This document shows, one piece after another, positions 53,906 through 63,574 of a DNA stretch of 64,000 bases. Position numbers and translations under genes: made by a program. The notes beneath the pieces are model-generated. The model was not told the origin of the DNA. It did not search any database and was given only the letters and a program-made list of their open reading frames with translations. This DNA comes from Deltaproteobacteria bacterium. Its GTDB lineage: Bacteria > Myxococcota > Myxococcia > Myxococcales > Anaeromyxobacteraceae. The DNA is taken from the NCBI GenBank assembly GCA_016214955.1, contig JACRMN010000007.1, forward strand, positions 62,001 through 126,000, read 5' to 3'. Within the stretch, counting starts at the first letter, position 1. Each line of letters begins with the position of its first letter.

Positions 53906-55354
53906 ATGCGGAGGGTCCGCGGAGCCACGGCACGCCAGGTTGCGTACCCGGGTCGCCTCGCACCCTTCCTCCTCCTGCTCGCTCCCTTCGCGTCCGCCGC
54001 CGCCACGCTCGAGGTGGAGGGCGCGCCGCTCGTGCTGGGCCGCGCCGAGAAGGTGGCGGTCACCATCGCCGTCGAGGAGGCGGAGAAGGCGCCGCCGCTG
54101 CGGGTGGCGGTGAGCACCGGTTCCTTCTCGGCGCCGGAGCGCGTGAAGCCGGGCCTCTACCGGGCCGAGTACACGCCGCCCCGGAGCCGCTTCCCGCAGG
54201 TGGCGCTCGCCGCCCTCTACCGCGACGACGGCAAGGAGGTGGAGCTTCTCCGCTTCCCGCTCCACGGCGTGACCCGGCTGCCGGTGAAGGCCGAGCCCGG
54301 CGACCAGGTGGCCGTGGAGGTGGAGGCGCAGCGCTTCGGACCGGTGGCCGCCGGCGCCGACGGGACCGCGGTCGTGCCCCTGGTCGTCCCGCCGGGCGCC
54401 GGGGAGGCCCGGGTCTCGATCCGCGGCGCCAGCACCACCTCGCGCAAGGTGAAGCTCGCGGCGCCGGAGGGCAACCGGCTCCTGGCCGTGGCGCTGCGCC
54501 CCGGCGGGCCGCGCGGGCCGGTGGAGCTGGTGGTGGCCTATGACGGCGGCGCCTCGCGGGAGCACATCCGGGTGGAGCCCAGCGCCGGCACCGCCGCCCA
54601 CGCGCGATCGACCGGCGCCCTGCACACCTTCCGCTGGACCCCTCCGCAGAAGGCGCCGGCCGAGGTGAGCTTCGCGGTCGCGGTGGACGGCGACGCCACC
54701 TCCCGGGCCACGGCCGCCATCGCGCTCGCTCCGCCGCCGGCGCCGAGGCGCCCCGAGCCGCGCCCGGCCGGGAAGACCGCCGCGCCGCGCCCCGCGCCGG
54801 TCCCGGCGATGGCCGCCCCTGCCGTCCCGCTCGCCGCGGCGACGGCCCCGGCGCTCGCCGCGGCCCCGGCGCCGCGCAGCTTCATCCTCGGCTCCCGCGC
54901 CGGCTTCGTGGACGCGCGCAACGGCATGCTCGGGCCGCGGGCCGGCCTCGAGGTCTGGTCGTCGGGGACGCTGTCCCTGCTCCCCACCACCTACGGCCTG
55001 GTGCTCTCGGTCGGCAGCGGGTCGCGCGCCGGCACCGGGCTCACGGGCAGGGAGCGGATGATCGTCGCCCCGCTGGCGCTCCGGCTCGGCTGGGAGGCGC
55101 GGCTCTGGAACCTGCTGGTGGCGCGCGCCGGCGGCGCCATCCTCGGCGCCTACGCCATCGGCGACACCGCCGCCGGCAGCGGGAGCGGCTTCGGGCACGG
55201 CGCCGGCGCGTTCCTGTCGGCCGCGGTGCTGGTGCGCTCTGCCGAGATCTTCGCCGAGGCCACCTGGGCGCGCGTCCCGGTGCGCACCGGCGCCGGCACG
55301 CTGGAGGCCGGCGGCATCGGCGTGGAGGCCGGCGTGCGGGTGGGGCTCTTCTGA
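53906..55354 (+). CDS. Exported hypothetical protein with C-terminal barrel-like domain
   Basis: About 482 residues. Signal peptide GRLAPFLLLLAPFASAAATLEV, then Ig/TIG-like beta segments (RAEKVAVTIAVEEAEKAP, FSAPERVKPGLYRAEYTPP), a Pro/Ala linker (APPPAPRRPEPRPAGKTAAPRPAP) and a C-terminal part with alternating strands (SFILGSRAGFVDARNGMLGPRAGLEVWSSGTLSL, PLALRLGWEARLWNLLVARAGGAILGAYAIG), which suggests a small outer-membrane barrel. Not recognised. ATG 53906 fits the signal peptide but has no clear ribosome site. Its stop overlaps the next ATG by 1 nt. Confidence 0.7.
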   Translation: MRRVRGATARQVAYPGRLAPFLLLLAPFASAAATLEVEGAPLVLGRAEKVAVTIAVEEAEKAPPLRVAVSTGSFSAPERVKPGLYRAEYTPPRSRFPQVALAALYRDDGKEVELLRFPLHGVTRLPVKAEPGDQVAVEVEAQRFGPVAAGADGTAVVPLVVPPGAGEARVSIRGASTTSRKVKLAAPEGNRLLAVALRPGGPRGPVELVVAYDGGASREHIRVEPSAGTAAHARSTGALHTFRWTPPQKAPAEVSFAVAVDGDATSRATAAIALAPPPAPRRPEPRPAGKTAAPRPAPVPAMAAPAVPLAAATAPALAAAPAPRSFILGSRAGFVDARNGMLGPRAGLEVWSSGTLSLLPTTYGLVLSVGSGSRAGTGLTGRERMIVAPLALRLGWEARLWNLLVARAGGAILGAYAIGDTAAGSGSGFGHGAGAFLSAAVLVRSAEIFAEATWARVPVRTGAGTLEAGGIGVEAGVRVGLF

Positions 55355-55893
55355 TGGCCTCCCGGCGCGTCAAGGTCGCGGGCGTGGCGCTCGGCCTCCT
55401 GGCCGGGCTGGGCGGCGGGCTCCTCGGCTACCGGGCCTACGCGCTCCGGCAGCGCGGTGCGCCCGGAGCACCTGCCGCGGCGGCACCCGCTGCCGCTCCC
55501 GCGGAGGCGCAGGCGGAGCCGGCCGAGCGGGAGGCCCGCTTGCTGGCGCGCCTCGACGCCAGCAGCGCGGTCCCGGCCGCGGGCTCGCCGGCGGCCCGCG
55601 AGGCGGAGCTGATGCGCCGCGCCGCCGAGGGTCAGCTTCCCGCCGCGTCCCAGCCGCTCTTCCGCATCGGCCGCATCGCCGCCATCGGCGCCGAGGGGCG
55701 AGCCCAGGCCGACAGCGTGACCCACGGGCGCGCCGTCGAGGAGGAGCGCCAGACGCTCCTCTCCGCCTGGCCGCCCATCGCCGACGCCGAGCCTCCTCCG
55801 GGCCCGCCGCCGCCGGCGGCCAGGCCGCAGGCGGCCAGGCCGCGCCCGCCCCGCGTCGAGGTCCCCTCGCAGCTCGACCAGTGGGGCGAGTAG
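55354..55893 (+). CDS. Hypothetical membrane-anchored protein, Pro/Ala-rich
   Basis: 179 residues. One N-terminal membrane helix (VAGVALGLLAGLGGGLLGYRAYAL) is followed by an Ala/Pro/Glu-rich stalk and a short conserved-looking region (AREAELMRRAAEGQLPAAS, RAVEEERQTLLSAWPP) ending in a Pro-rich tail (PPRVEVPSQLDQWGE). No family recognised. It overlaps the upstream exported protein by 1 nt, so the two likely work together at the envelope. Confidence 0.65.
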   Translation: MASRRVKVAGVALGLLAGLGGGLLGYRAYALRQRGAPGAPAAAAPAAAPAEAQAEPAEREARLLARLDASSAVPAAGSPAAREAELMRRAAEGQLPAASQPLFRIGRIAAIGAEGRAQADSVTHGRAVEEERQTLLSAWPPIADAEPPPGPPPPAARPQAARPRPPRVEVPSQLDQWGE

Positions 55894-55965
55894 CCGCTCC
55901 AGCCTCGTGCCGCCCGGCAGGCGAGATCGCTGGCGCGGCGGCCCGGCGCGCGCCAGGATCGGGCC

Positions 55966-57831
55966 ATGCGCAGGCGCACCCTCCTCGCCGCGGCCCTCGC
56001 CGCCGTCGCCGCCGCGCTGCTGGTGCTCCTGTTCCTGCGGCCCTCCGGCCCGCGCCAGCCCGCACCCGATGCCGCGGCCTCCACCGGCGAGACCGAGGTG
56101 GCGGCCCGGATCCCGGCGCCGGTGGCAGCGCCGGTGCGAGCCGCCGCGCCCTCCGCCGTCGCACCCGGCGCCGAGGGCCGCGGCGCCTTCTCCGGGCGCG
56201 TGCTCTCCGCCGCCGACGGCAGCCCCGTCGCCGGCGCCGAGCTGACCTTCGCCCTGGGCGGTGCCGCCTCGTCGGCCCACTCCGACGGCGCCGGCGCCTT
56301 CCGGTTCGAGCCGCCCTTCCGCGGCCTCTGGACCCTGGCCGCCGCCTCGGCCGCCGGGTTCCTGCCTTTCGCGCCGGAGTGGGGCACGAGCCCGGTGCTG
56401 CTCGACGCCCGCCCCGGGGCCGAGGTCTCGGGCATCGAGGTGGTGCTGCAGCCGGCGGTGCGCTACCGCGGGCTGGTGCTCGACCCGGAGGGAAGGCCGG
56501 TGGCCGGGGCCGAGGTGAGGCTGCTCGGCGCCGCGGCGGGCAACAGCGCCCTGTCGCCCCTGCCGGAGCGGCTCGCCAGCGAGCCCGACGGCGGCTTCAC
56601 CTTCGAGGCACCCGACGGCGCCTGGCTGGAGGCGCGCGCGCCCGGCTTCTCGCCGGCGCGGGCCGAGCTCGACAGGGAGGCCCGCGCCAGCCGCCGGCTG
56701 GTGCTCCGCCTGGGCGCGGCGGGCGAGCGCGCCGCGGCGCTGCTCGCCATCTCCGGCACGGTGGAGCGGGACGGGGCCGGGCCCCTGGCGGGTGCGCTCG
56801 TGACCGCCACCGGGCGCGGCGCGGAGCTTCCGGCGGCCCAGGCGGTCACCGGCGCCGACGGCCGCTTCACGCTCTCCGACCTGCCCGACGGCGGCTACCG
56901 GGTGTCGGCCTCGGCGCCCGGCCTGGCCCCGGCGCGGCGGGTGGCGCGCGCCGGGGCGAGCGACCTCGTGCTCCGGCTCTCGCCGGGCGGCTCGCTGGCG
57001 GGCCGCGTCCGCGACCGGGCCTCCGGGGCGCCGGTGGCGCCCTTCCTGGTGACGGTGGTCCACGCCAGCCGGCGCGAGCCCTCCCGCTCGCTGGCGGTCA
57101 TCGACGCCGAGGGGCGCTTCGCCATCGACGGCCTGGCGCCAGGCGCGGCCGAGGTGCTGGTCTCCTCGCCCAGCCACGCCCCCTCGCCGCCGCAGGCGGT
57201 GACCATCCCCGACGGCGGCCCGCCGGCCACGGTGGAGGTGCTGCTCTCGCCGCCGGCCGGCATCACCGGCCTGGTGCGCGACCGGGCCAGCCGGCAGCCC
57301 ATCGCCGGCGCCGAGGTGGAGGCCGAGGGACTGGCCGATCGCCTGGCCATCTTCCCGGTGCGCCAGCGGGCCACCACCGACGCGCTGGGGAGCTTCACGC
57401 TCTCGGGGCTGCCGGAGGGGCGGGTCTCGCTCTTCACCCGCGCCGAGGGGCACCACGCCCGCATCGTCGGCGGCCTGGCGCTGCGCGAGGGCCAGGTGAC
57501 CGGGCCCGTCACCGTGGACCTGACGCCGGTGGCGGCGGGCGAGGAGCCGCAGCTGGAGATGGCCGGCATCGGCGCGGTGCTGGAGCCGGGCGAGGAGGGG
57601 CTGCGGCTGCGCCGGGTGGTGGAGGGCGGCGGGGCCGCCGAGGCGGGGCTGGCCGCCGGCGACCTCATCCTGCGGGTGGACGGCCGGCCGGTGCAGGAGC
57701 TGGGGTTCCAGAACGCCATCCAGGCGCTGCGCGGCCCGGAGGACTCCACGCTGCAGCTGCTGGTGCGCCGCCCCGGGCCGCCGCCGGCGGAGCTCTCGCT
57801 GACGGTGTACCGGAGGCTGTTCCGGCGCTGA
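55966..57831 (+). CDS. Carboxypeptidase regulatory-like repeat and PDZ protein
   Basis: 621 residues. N-terminal anchor (TLLAAALAAVAAALLVLLFL). Then about five carboxypeptidase-regulatory-like (CarboxypepD_reg) beta repeats: GRVLSAADGSPVAGAELTFALGG, GLVLDPEGRPVAGAEVRLLG, GTVERDGAGPLAGALVTATGRG, GRVRDRASGAPVAPFLVTV, GLVRDRASRQPIAGAEVEAEG. A PDZ domain ends the protein (GIGAVLEPGEEGLRLRRVVEGGGAAEAGLAAGDLILRVDGRPVQELGFQNAIQALRG split over strands). Likely a periplasmic structural or scaffold protein. It follows the two exported genes by 72 bp. Confidence 0.82.
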   Translation: MRRRTLLAAALAAVAAALLVLLFLRPSGPRQPAPDAAASTGETEVAARIPAPVAAPVRAAAPSAVAPGAEGRGAFSGRVLSAADGSPVAGAELTFALGGAASSAHSDGAGAFRFEPPFRGLWTLAAASAAGFLPFAPEWGTSPVLLDARPGAEVSGIEVVLQPAVRYRGLVLDPEGRPVAGAEVRLLGAAAGNSALSPLPERLASEPDGGFTFEAPDGAWLEARAPGFSPARAELDREARASRRLVLRLGAAGERAAALLAISGTVERDGAGPLAGALVTATGRGAELPAAQAVTGADGRFTLSDLPDGGYRVSASAPGLAPARRVARAGASDLVLRLSPGGSLAGRVRDRASGAPVAPFLVTVVHASRREPSRSLAVIDAEGRFAIDGLAPGAAEVLVSSPSHAPSPPQAVTIPDGGPPATVEVLLSPPAGITGLVRDRASRQPIAGAEVEAEGLADRLAIFPVRQRATTDALGSFTLSGLPEGRVSLFTRAEGHHARIVGGLALREGQVTGPVTVDLTPVAAGEEPQLEMAGIGAVLEPGEEGLRLRRVVEGGGAAEAGLAAGDLILRVDGRPVQELGFQNAIQALRGPEDSTLQLLVRRPGPPPAELSLTVYRRLFRR

Positions 57832-57836
57832 AGCCC

Positions 57837-58766
57837 CTACCCCACCGCCCGCTCGATCCGCTCCACCACCTCGGGCGCCAGCACCACGCCGGAGGCGGCG
57901 GCGTTCTCCTCCACCTGGGCGGGGCTGGTGGCGCCGACGATGGCGGAGGTGACCTCGGGCCGGCGCAGCACCCAGGCCAGCGCCAGCTGCGAGAGGGTGA
58001 TGCCCAGCTCGGCGGCGATGGGCCGGAGCCGCTCCACCCGCTGGAGGTTCTCCTCGGTGAGCCGCCGCTGGATGAAGGCCCCCATGCGCTCGCTGGTGGC
58101 GCGCGAGCCGGGCGGCGGCGCGGCGCCGGGCCGGTACTTGCCGGTGAGGATGCCCTGGCAGAGCGGCGACCAGACGATCTGCCCGATGCCCTCCCGGGCA
58201 CAGAGCGGGAAGACATCCGCCTCCCACTCGCGGGCCAGGAGCGAGTACTGCGGCTGGCTGGAGACGAAGCGGGCGCCGGGGAGCGCCAGCGCCGCCCGGA
58301 TCTGCGGAGCCGTCCACTCCGAGAAGCCGATGGCCCGCGCCTTCCCTTGCTCCACCGCCCGGGTGAGGGCCGCCATGGTCTCCTCGAGCGGCACCTCCGG
58401 GTCGAAGCGGTGGCACTGGTACAGGTCCACGTACTCCACCCGCAGGCGCCGCAGCGAGGCGTCGAGCTGCTTCTGCACCTGGGCCGCCGAGAGGCCGCGG
58501 TCGCCGTCGGGCATGGGGAAGAAGAGCTTGGTGGCCAGCACGTAGCTCTGGCGCGGCCGGCCGCGCAGCACCTCGCCCAGGAACTCCTCGGCGGCGCCAC
58601 CCGAGTAGACGTTGGCGGTGTCGATGAAGTCGATGCCCAGGTCGAAGGCGCGGGCCACGCAGGCCTCGGCCTCGCGGCGCGAGACGCCTCCGCCATAGGT
58701 GAGCCAGGAGCCGAGGGCGATCTCCGAGACCTGGATGGCGCTGCTGCCGAGCCTGCGGTGGCGCAC
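57837..58766 (-). CDS. Aldo/keto reductase (voltage-gated K+ channel beta-like)
   Basis: 309 residues from GTG 58766, set by a GAGGAGG site six bases upstream. AKR motifs: LGSWLTYGGG, GIDFIDTANVYSGGAAEEFLGEVL (Asp, Tyr), VLATKLFFP (Lys), DLYQCHRFDPEVPLEETMAAL (His), IGFSEWTAPQI, QPQYSLLAREWE and SAIVGATSPAQVEENA (NADPH site). Cytoplasmic NADPH-dependent carbonyl reductase; substrate unknown. Unlike the AKR at 26510-27487 it has no export signal. Confidence 0.92.
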   Translation of the reverse strand: MRHRRLGSSAIQVSEIALGSWLTYGGGVSRREAEACVARAFDLGIDFIDTANVYSGGAAEEFLGEVLRGRPRQSYVLATKLFFPMPDGDRGLSAAQVQKQLDASLRRLRVEYVDLYQCHRFDPEVPLEETMAALTRAVEQGKARAIGFSEWTAPQIRAALALPGARFVSSQPQYSLLAREWEADVFPLCAREGIGQIVWSPLCQGILTGKYRPGAAPPPGSRATSERMGAFIQRRLTEENLQRVERLRPIAAELGITLSQLALAWVLRRPEVTSAIVGATSPAQVEENAAASGVVLAPEVVERIERAVG

Positions 58767-58835
58767 GGGGAGCCTCCTCGGGCCGAGCTTGCCGCCGGCC
58801 GGGCCCGGGGGCAACCGGCGCCCGCGGAAAAGCGA

Positions 58836-58868
58836 AGCCCGCGCCCGCCGCGAGACGGGGCGCGGGCT
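58836..58868 (-). terminator. Intrinsic terminator after the small lipoprotein gene
   Basis: An 11-bp perfect stem (AGCCCGCGCCC/GGGCGCGGGCT) with an 11-nt loop is followed on the minus strand by TCGCTTTT. It lies 15 bp past the stop of the gene at 58884-59060 and isolates it from the AKR gene. Confidence 0.75.
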
Positions 58869-58883
58869 CGGGTGCCTGCCAGG

Positions 58884-59060
58884 CTAGTTCTTCTTGGTCT
58901 CGCTCTGGCTGGCGGTCGTCTTGGCCTTCTTCTCGGCCTTGGCGACTTTCGGCTTCTGCTCCGTGCTGGAGGCGGTGTTGGTGTGCTCCGAGCAGGCCAG
59001 CGCCGGTACGGCGAAGGCGGCCAGGGCAAAGGCGACGGCGACGCGCTTCACGAGCTTCAT
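58884..59060 (-). CDS. Small Lys-rich lipoprotein
   Basis: 58 residues. Signal peptide and lipobox VPALAC (LVKRVAVAFALAAFAVPALACSEH). The mature ~38 residues are a Lys/Ala/Thr/Ser-rich tail (VAKAEKKAKTTASQSETKKN) with no fold expected. A GGAAGGAG ribosome site precedes ATG 59060, and a strong terminator follows, so it is a real single-gene unit. Function unknown; it could be a short envelope spacer or a DNA/polyanion-binding lipoprotein. Confidence 0.75.
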   Translation of the reverse strand: MKLVKRVAVAFALAAFAVPALACSEHTNTASSTEQKPKVAKAEKKAKTTASQSETKKN

Positions 59061-59213
59061 CGGGTGCTCCTTCCAGCGGCTGGGATCGCCGCGCCCCCTC
59101 CCATTGGGCATTCCCGGGCCGGGCCGCAACCCGGATCCGGGGGTCAGCGAAGTTTTTCCGGGGAGGTGCGTCCGACCCACACCCGGCACGCGGCGGCGCG
59201 AGTCGTCCGGAGC

Positions 59214-59777
59214 CTAGTAGAGGCCGAGCGCCAGGCGGGCCGACTCGCTCATGCGCCCCTGGTCCCAGGGCGGGTCGAACACCAGCTCGACCACCGCCTC
59301 GGTCACGCCGGGCACGCCCTCGACCTTGCGCTTCACGTCGTCGACGATCATCGGGCCCACGCCGCAGCCGGGCGCGGTCAGCGTCATGTGGACCATCACC
59401 TTGTGGCCGCCCTCCACCGGCTCCGGCTGCACCAGGTAGATGAGCCCCAGGTCCACGATGTTGGCCGGGATCTCCGGGTCGTAGACGGTGCGGAGCTCCT
59501 CCCACACCTTGTCCACGTCGAAGGGCCCCTCGCGCCGCTGGGCCCGATCGGCCTCGGCCTTCTGCGCCAGCTCCACGTAGGTGGGGCCCAGCGCGTCGGC
59601 GTCCTTGGACTCGACGCGTGCCAGGCCTCCGCGCTCGGTCATCACCGTGAAGTTGCCGTCCAGCACCTGCTGCACGATGACGTAGCCGCCCGGCTCCAGC
59701 CGGATGCGGTAGCCGGTGGGGATCTGGGTGGCCTCCACCGAGCGCAGCAGCGTGACCGGCTCCCTGCGAACCTCCAT
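59214..59777 (-). CDS. sufT: SufT, Fe-S assembly factor (DUF59/MIP18)
   Basis: 187 residues. The C-terminal ~105 residues are the DUF59 domain with the DPE motif (VYDPEIPANIVDLGLIYLV) and the conserved Cys (TLTAPGCGVGPMIVDDVK). The N-terminal part (LPTGYRIRLEPGG-type segment, IPTGYRIRLEPGGYVIVQQVL) is the SufT-specific beta extension. It assists maturation of Fe-S proteins. Last gene of the suf operon, 4 bp after sufU. Confidence 0.92.
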   Translation of the reverse strand: MEVRREPVTLLRSVEATQIPTGYRIRLEPGGYVIVQQVLDGNFTVMTERGGLARVESKDADALGPTYVELAQKAEADRAQRREGPFDVDKVWEELRTVYDPEIPANIVDLGLIYLVQPEPVEGGHKVMVHMTLTAPGCGVGPMIVDDVKRKVEGVPGVTEAVVELVFDPPWDQGRMSESARLALGLY

Positions 59778-59781
59778 GGCT

Positions 59782-60227
59782 CTACTCCGTGGACGCCACC
59801 TGGGCGTCGGCGTGAAGGGCGTTCTTGAGGGCGTGCCAGGCGAGGCTGGCGCACTTCACCCGCGTGGGGAAGGCGCTGACCCCGGAGAGCACCGCCAGCT
59901 TTCCGAGTTCCGCGGGGTCGGCCCTGTCGGGCCCCTCGGTGATGAGCGCGTGCACCGCGGTGAAGATGCGCTCGGCCTCGCCCACGGTCTTGCCCTTGAC
60001 CGCGCCCGTCATGAGCGAGGCCGAGGCCTTGCTGATGGCGCAGCCCGAGCCCTCGAAGGCCACCTCGGCGATGCGGTCGCCCTCGAGCCTGAGGAACACC
60101 TTGTAGTGGTCGCCGCAGAGGGGGTTGAGCCCCTCGGCCACCCGGTCGGCCCCCGGCAGGGCGTGGAAGTTCCTGGGGCGCCGGCCGTGGTCCAGGATCA
60201 CCTCCTGGTACAGGTCGTCGAGCTCGC

Positions 60228-60231
<4 letters not shown>
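59782..60231 (-). CDS. sufU: SufU, sulfur-transfer/scaffold protein
   Basis: 149 residues. SufU signatures with all zinc/sulfur residues: C39-G-D41 (NPLCGDHY), C64 (GSGCAIS) and C127 (RVKCASLAWH). The insertion between C64 and C127 distinguishes SufU from IscU. It takes persulfide from SufS, replacing SufE. It overlaps the sufS stop by 4 nt. Confidence 0.93.
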
Positions 60232-61483
<1,252 letters not shown>

Positions 61484-61484
<1 letters not shown>

Positions 61485-62782
61485 CAGGCGGCCTCCTGCA
61501 GGCGGGCGCCGTCGGGCAGGCGGGCGGTGACCAGGCGGCGGACGCCCTCGCGCACCGGGGCCGGCAGCCGCTCCACCATCTCGGCGGCGAAGGCCCAGGT
61601 GAGCAGCGCCCGGGCGGTGGCGCGGTCCAGGCCCCGGGAGCGCAGGTAGAAGAGCGCGTCCTCGTCGAGCTGGCCCACGGTGCCGCCGTGGGAGCACTTC
61701 ACGTCGTCGGCCAGGATCTCCAGCTGCGGCCGGGTGTCGACGGTGGCCTCCTCGGAGAGCAGCAGGTTGGAGCTCACCTGGGAGGCGTCGGTCTTCTGGG
61801 CCCCGGCGCGCACCAGCACCCGGCCGGTGAAGACGCCGCGGGCGCTGCCGTCGAGGATGCCCTTCACCCACTCGCGGGAGAGGCCGTGCGGCCGGGCGTG
61901 ATCCACGTGGATGAAGTGGTCGTGGACCTGCGAGCCGCTGGCGACGTAGAGGCCGTCGACGTGGTTCTCGGTCTCCTCGCCGGCCAGCACGGCGCGGGTC
62001 TCCACCCGCGCCAGCCGCGCGCCCAGGGCCACCGAGCGGGAGGTGAACCGGCTGCCGCCGAGCTGCGACACGCCCACCAGCCCCACGTGGAAGGCGCCGG
62101 GCGCCTCGTCCTGCACCCGCACCAGCTCCAGCGCGGAGCGCTCGCCCAGCGACGCCTGGGTGAGGCCGGCGGCCAGGTAGCTGCCGCTGCCGGTCCAGTG
62201 CTCCACCACCACCGCCCTGGCCGCCTCGCCCAGCAGCAGCAGCGAGCGCGGGAAGGCGCCCACCGCCTGGCCGGCTCCGGCCAGGGTGAGGTGGACCACG
62301 TGGATGGGGGCCTCGACCGCGACGCCGGCCGGGAGCTCCAGGTGGAGGCCGTCGGCGAAGAGGGCGTCGGAGAGCGCGGCGAAGGCGTGGTCGCCGAAAG
62401 GGCCGCGTCCCAGCAGCGGCTCGACGGCGCCGGGCCGCTCGCGGATGGCCGCGGCCAGGCTGCCGACCCGGGCCCCGGGCGGCAGGCCGGCGAGGTCGGT
62501 GCGCGAGGGATCGATCCGGCCGTTCACCAGCACCAGGCGCGGGGCCGGAGGCAGCGCGAAGCCGGCCGGCAGCGCCGCCGCCCCGGGCTCCGCCGGCGCG
62601 AGCGCCAGGTCGGCGAGGCCGGCCAGGCTGGTGTAGCGCCACTCCTCGTGGCGGGTGGTGGGCAGCAGGAGCCGCCCGAAGTCGTCGGCCCCGGCGCGCC
62701 GCAGGGCCGCCAGGAAGCCGGGCTCGCCCGCCGGCGCCGGCCGCGCCAGGGCGGCCTGCAGGCTCTCCTCGGCGCGGTTCAC
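61484..62782 (-). CDS. sufD: SufD, Fe-S assembly scaffold subunit
   Basis: 432 residues with a diverged N-terminus (HEEWRYTSLAGLADL) and the SufB/SufD beta-helix: HVDHARPHGLSREWVKGILDGSARGVFTGRVLVRAGAQKTDASQVSSNLLLSEEA spread over turns, then KCSHGGTVGQLDEDALFYLRSRGLD. The conserved His in KCSHG is present. Forms the SufBC2D scaffold. GTG 62782 overlaps the sufC stop (GTGA). Confidence 0.94.
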
Positions 62783-63546
62783 GGCCTGGCTCCCGCCCCG
62801 TGCCGCTCGGGCACCCAGCCGGCGTAGCCGGTCTTCTCCAGCTCCAGCGCCAGCTCCGGCCCGCCGCTCTTCACGATCTTGCCGGCGGCCATGACGTGCA
62901 CCCGGTCCGGCTTCACGTAGTCGAGGAGCCGCTGGTAGTGGGTGACGAGGAGGAAGGCCCGGTCCGGGGCGCGCAGGGCGTTGACGCCGTCGGCCACCAC
63001 CCGCAGGGCGTCGATGTCGAGGCCGGAGTCGATCTCGTCGAGGATGGAGAGCTTCGGCTCCAGCACCGCCATCTGCAGGATCTCGTTCTTCTTCTTCTCG
63101 CCGCCCGAGAAGCCCTCGTTGACGCCGCGCTGCACGAAGCTCTGGTCCCACTTCACCAGCTTGAGCTTCTCCTTGGCGATGGCGAGGAAGTCCATGGCGT
63201 CCACCTCCTCCTCGCCGCGGGCCCGCCGCATGGCGTTGAGGGCGGTGCGCAGGAAGTAGAGGTTGGCGACGCCCGGGATCTCCACCGGGTACTGGAAGCC
63301 GAGGAACAGGCCGGCGGCGGCCCGCTTCTCGGGCGCCAGCGCCAGCAGGTCCTGGCCCAGGTAGGTGACCGAGCCGGCGGTGACCTCCACGTTCTCGCGG
63401 CCGGCCAGCACGCTCGCCAGCGTGCTCTTGCCGGAGCCGTTGGGCCCCATGATGGCGTGCACCTCGCCGGCGTTCACGGTGAGATCCAGCCCGTGGAGGA
63501 TCTCCTTCTCGCCGATGCGGGCCTTCAGGTTCTGGATGCGCAGCAT
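62779..63546 (-). CDS. sufC: SufC, Fe-S assembly ATPase
   Basis: 255 residues of ABC-ATPase fold: Walker A GPNGSGKST, Q-loop FQYPVEIPGV, signature FSGGEKKKNEILQ, Walker B SILDEIDSGLDID and H-loop VTHYQRLL. The KKN signature variation is typical of SufC. It powers SufBC2D. 28 bp after sufB. Confidence 0.96.
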   Translation of the reverse strand: MLRIQNLKARIGEKEILHGLDLTVNAGEVHAIMGPNGSGKSTLASVLAGRENVEVTAGSVTYLGQDLLALAPEKRAAAGLFLGFQYPVEIPGVANLYFLRTALNAMRRARGEEEVDAMDFLAIAKEKLKLVKWDQSFVQRGVNEGFSGGEKKKNEILQMAVLEPKLSILDEIDSGLDIDALRVVADGVNALRAPDRAFLLVTHYQRLLDYVKPDRVHVMAAGKIVKSGGPELALELEKTGYAGWVPERHGAGARP

Positions 63547-63574
63547 GCTCGTTTCCCTCTCCCGGTCGCCGGCC

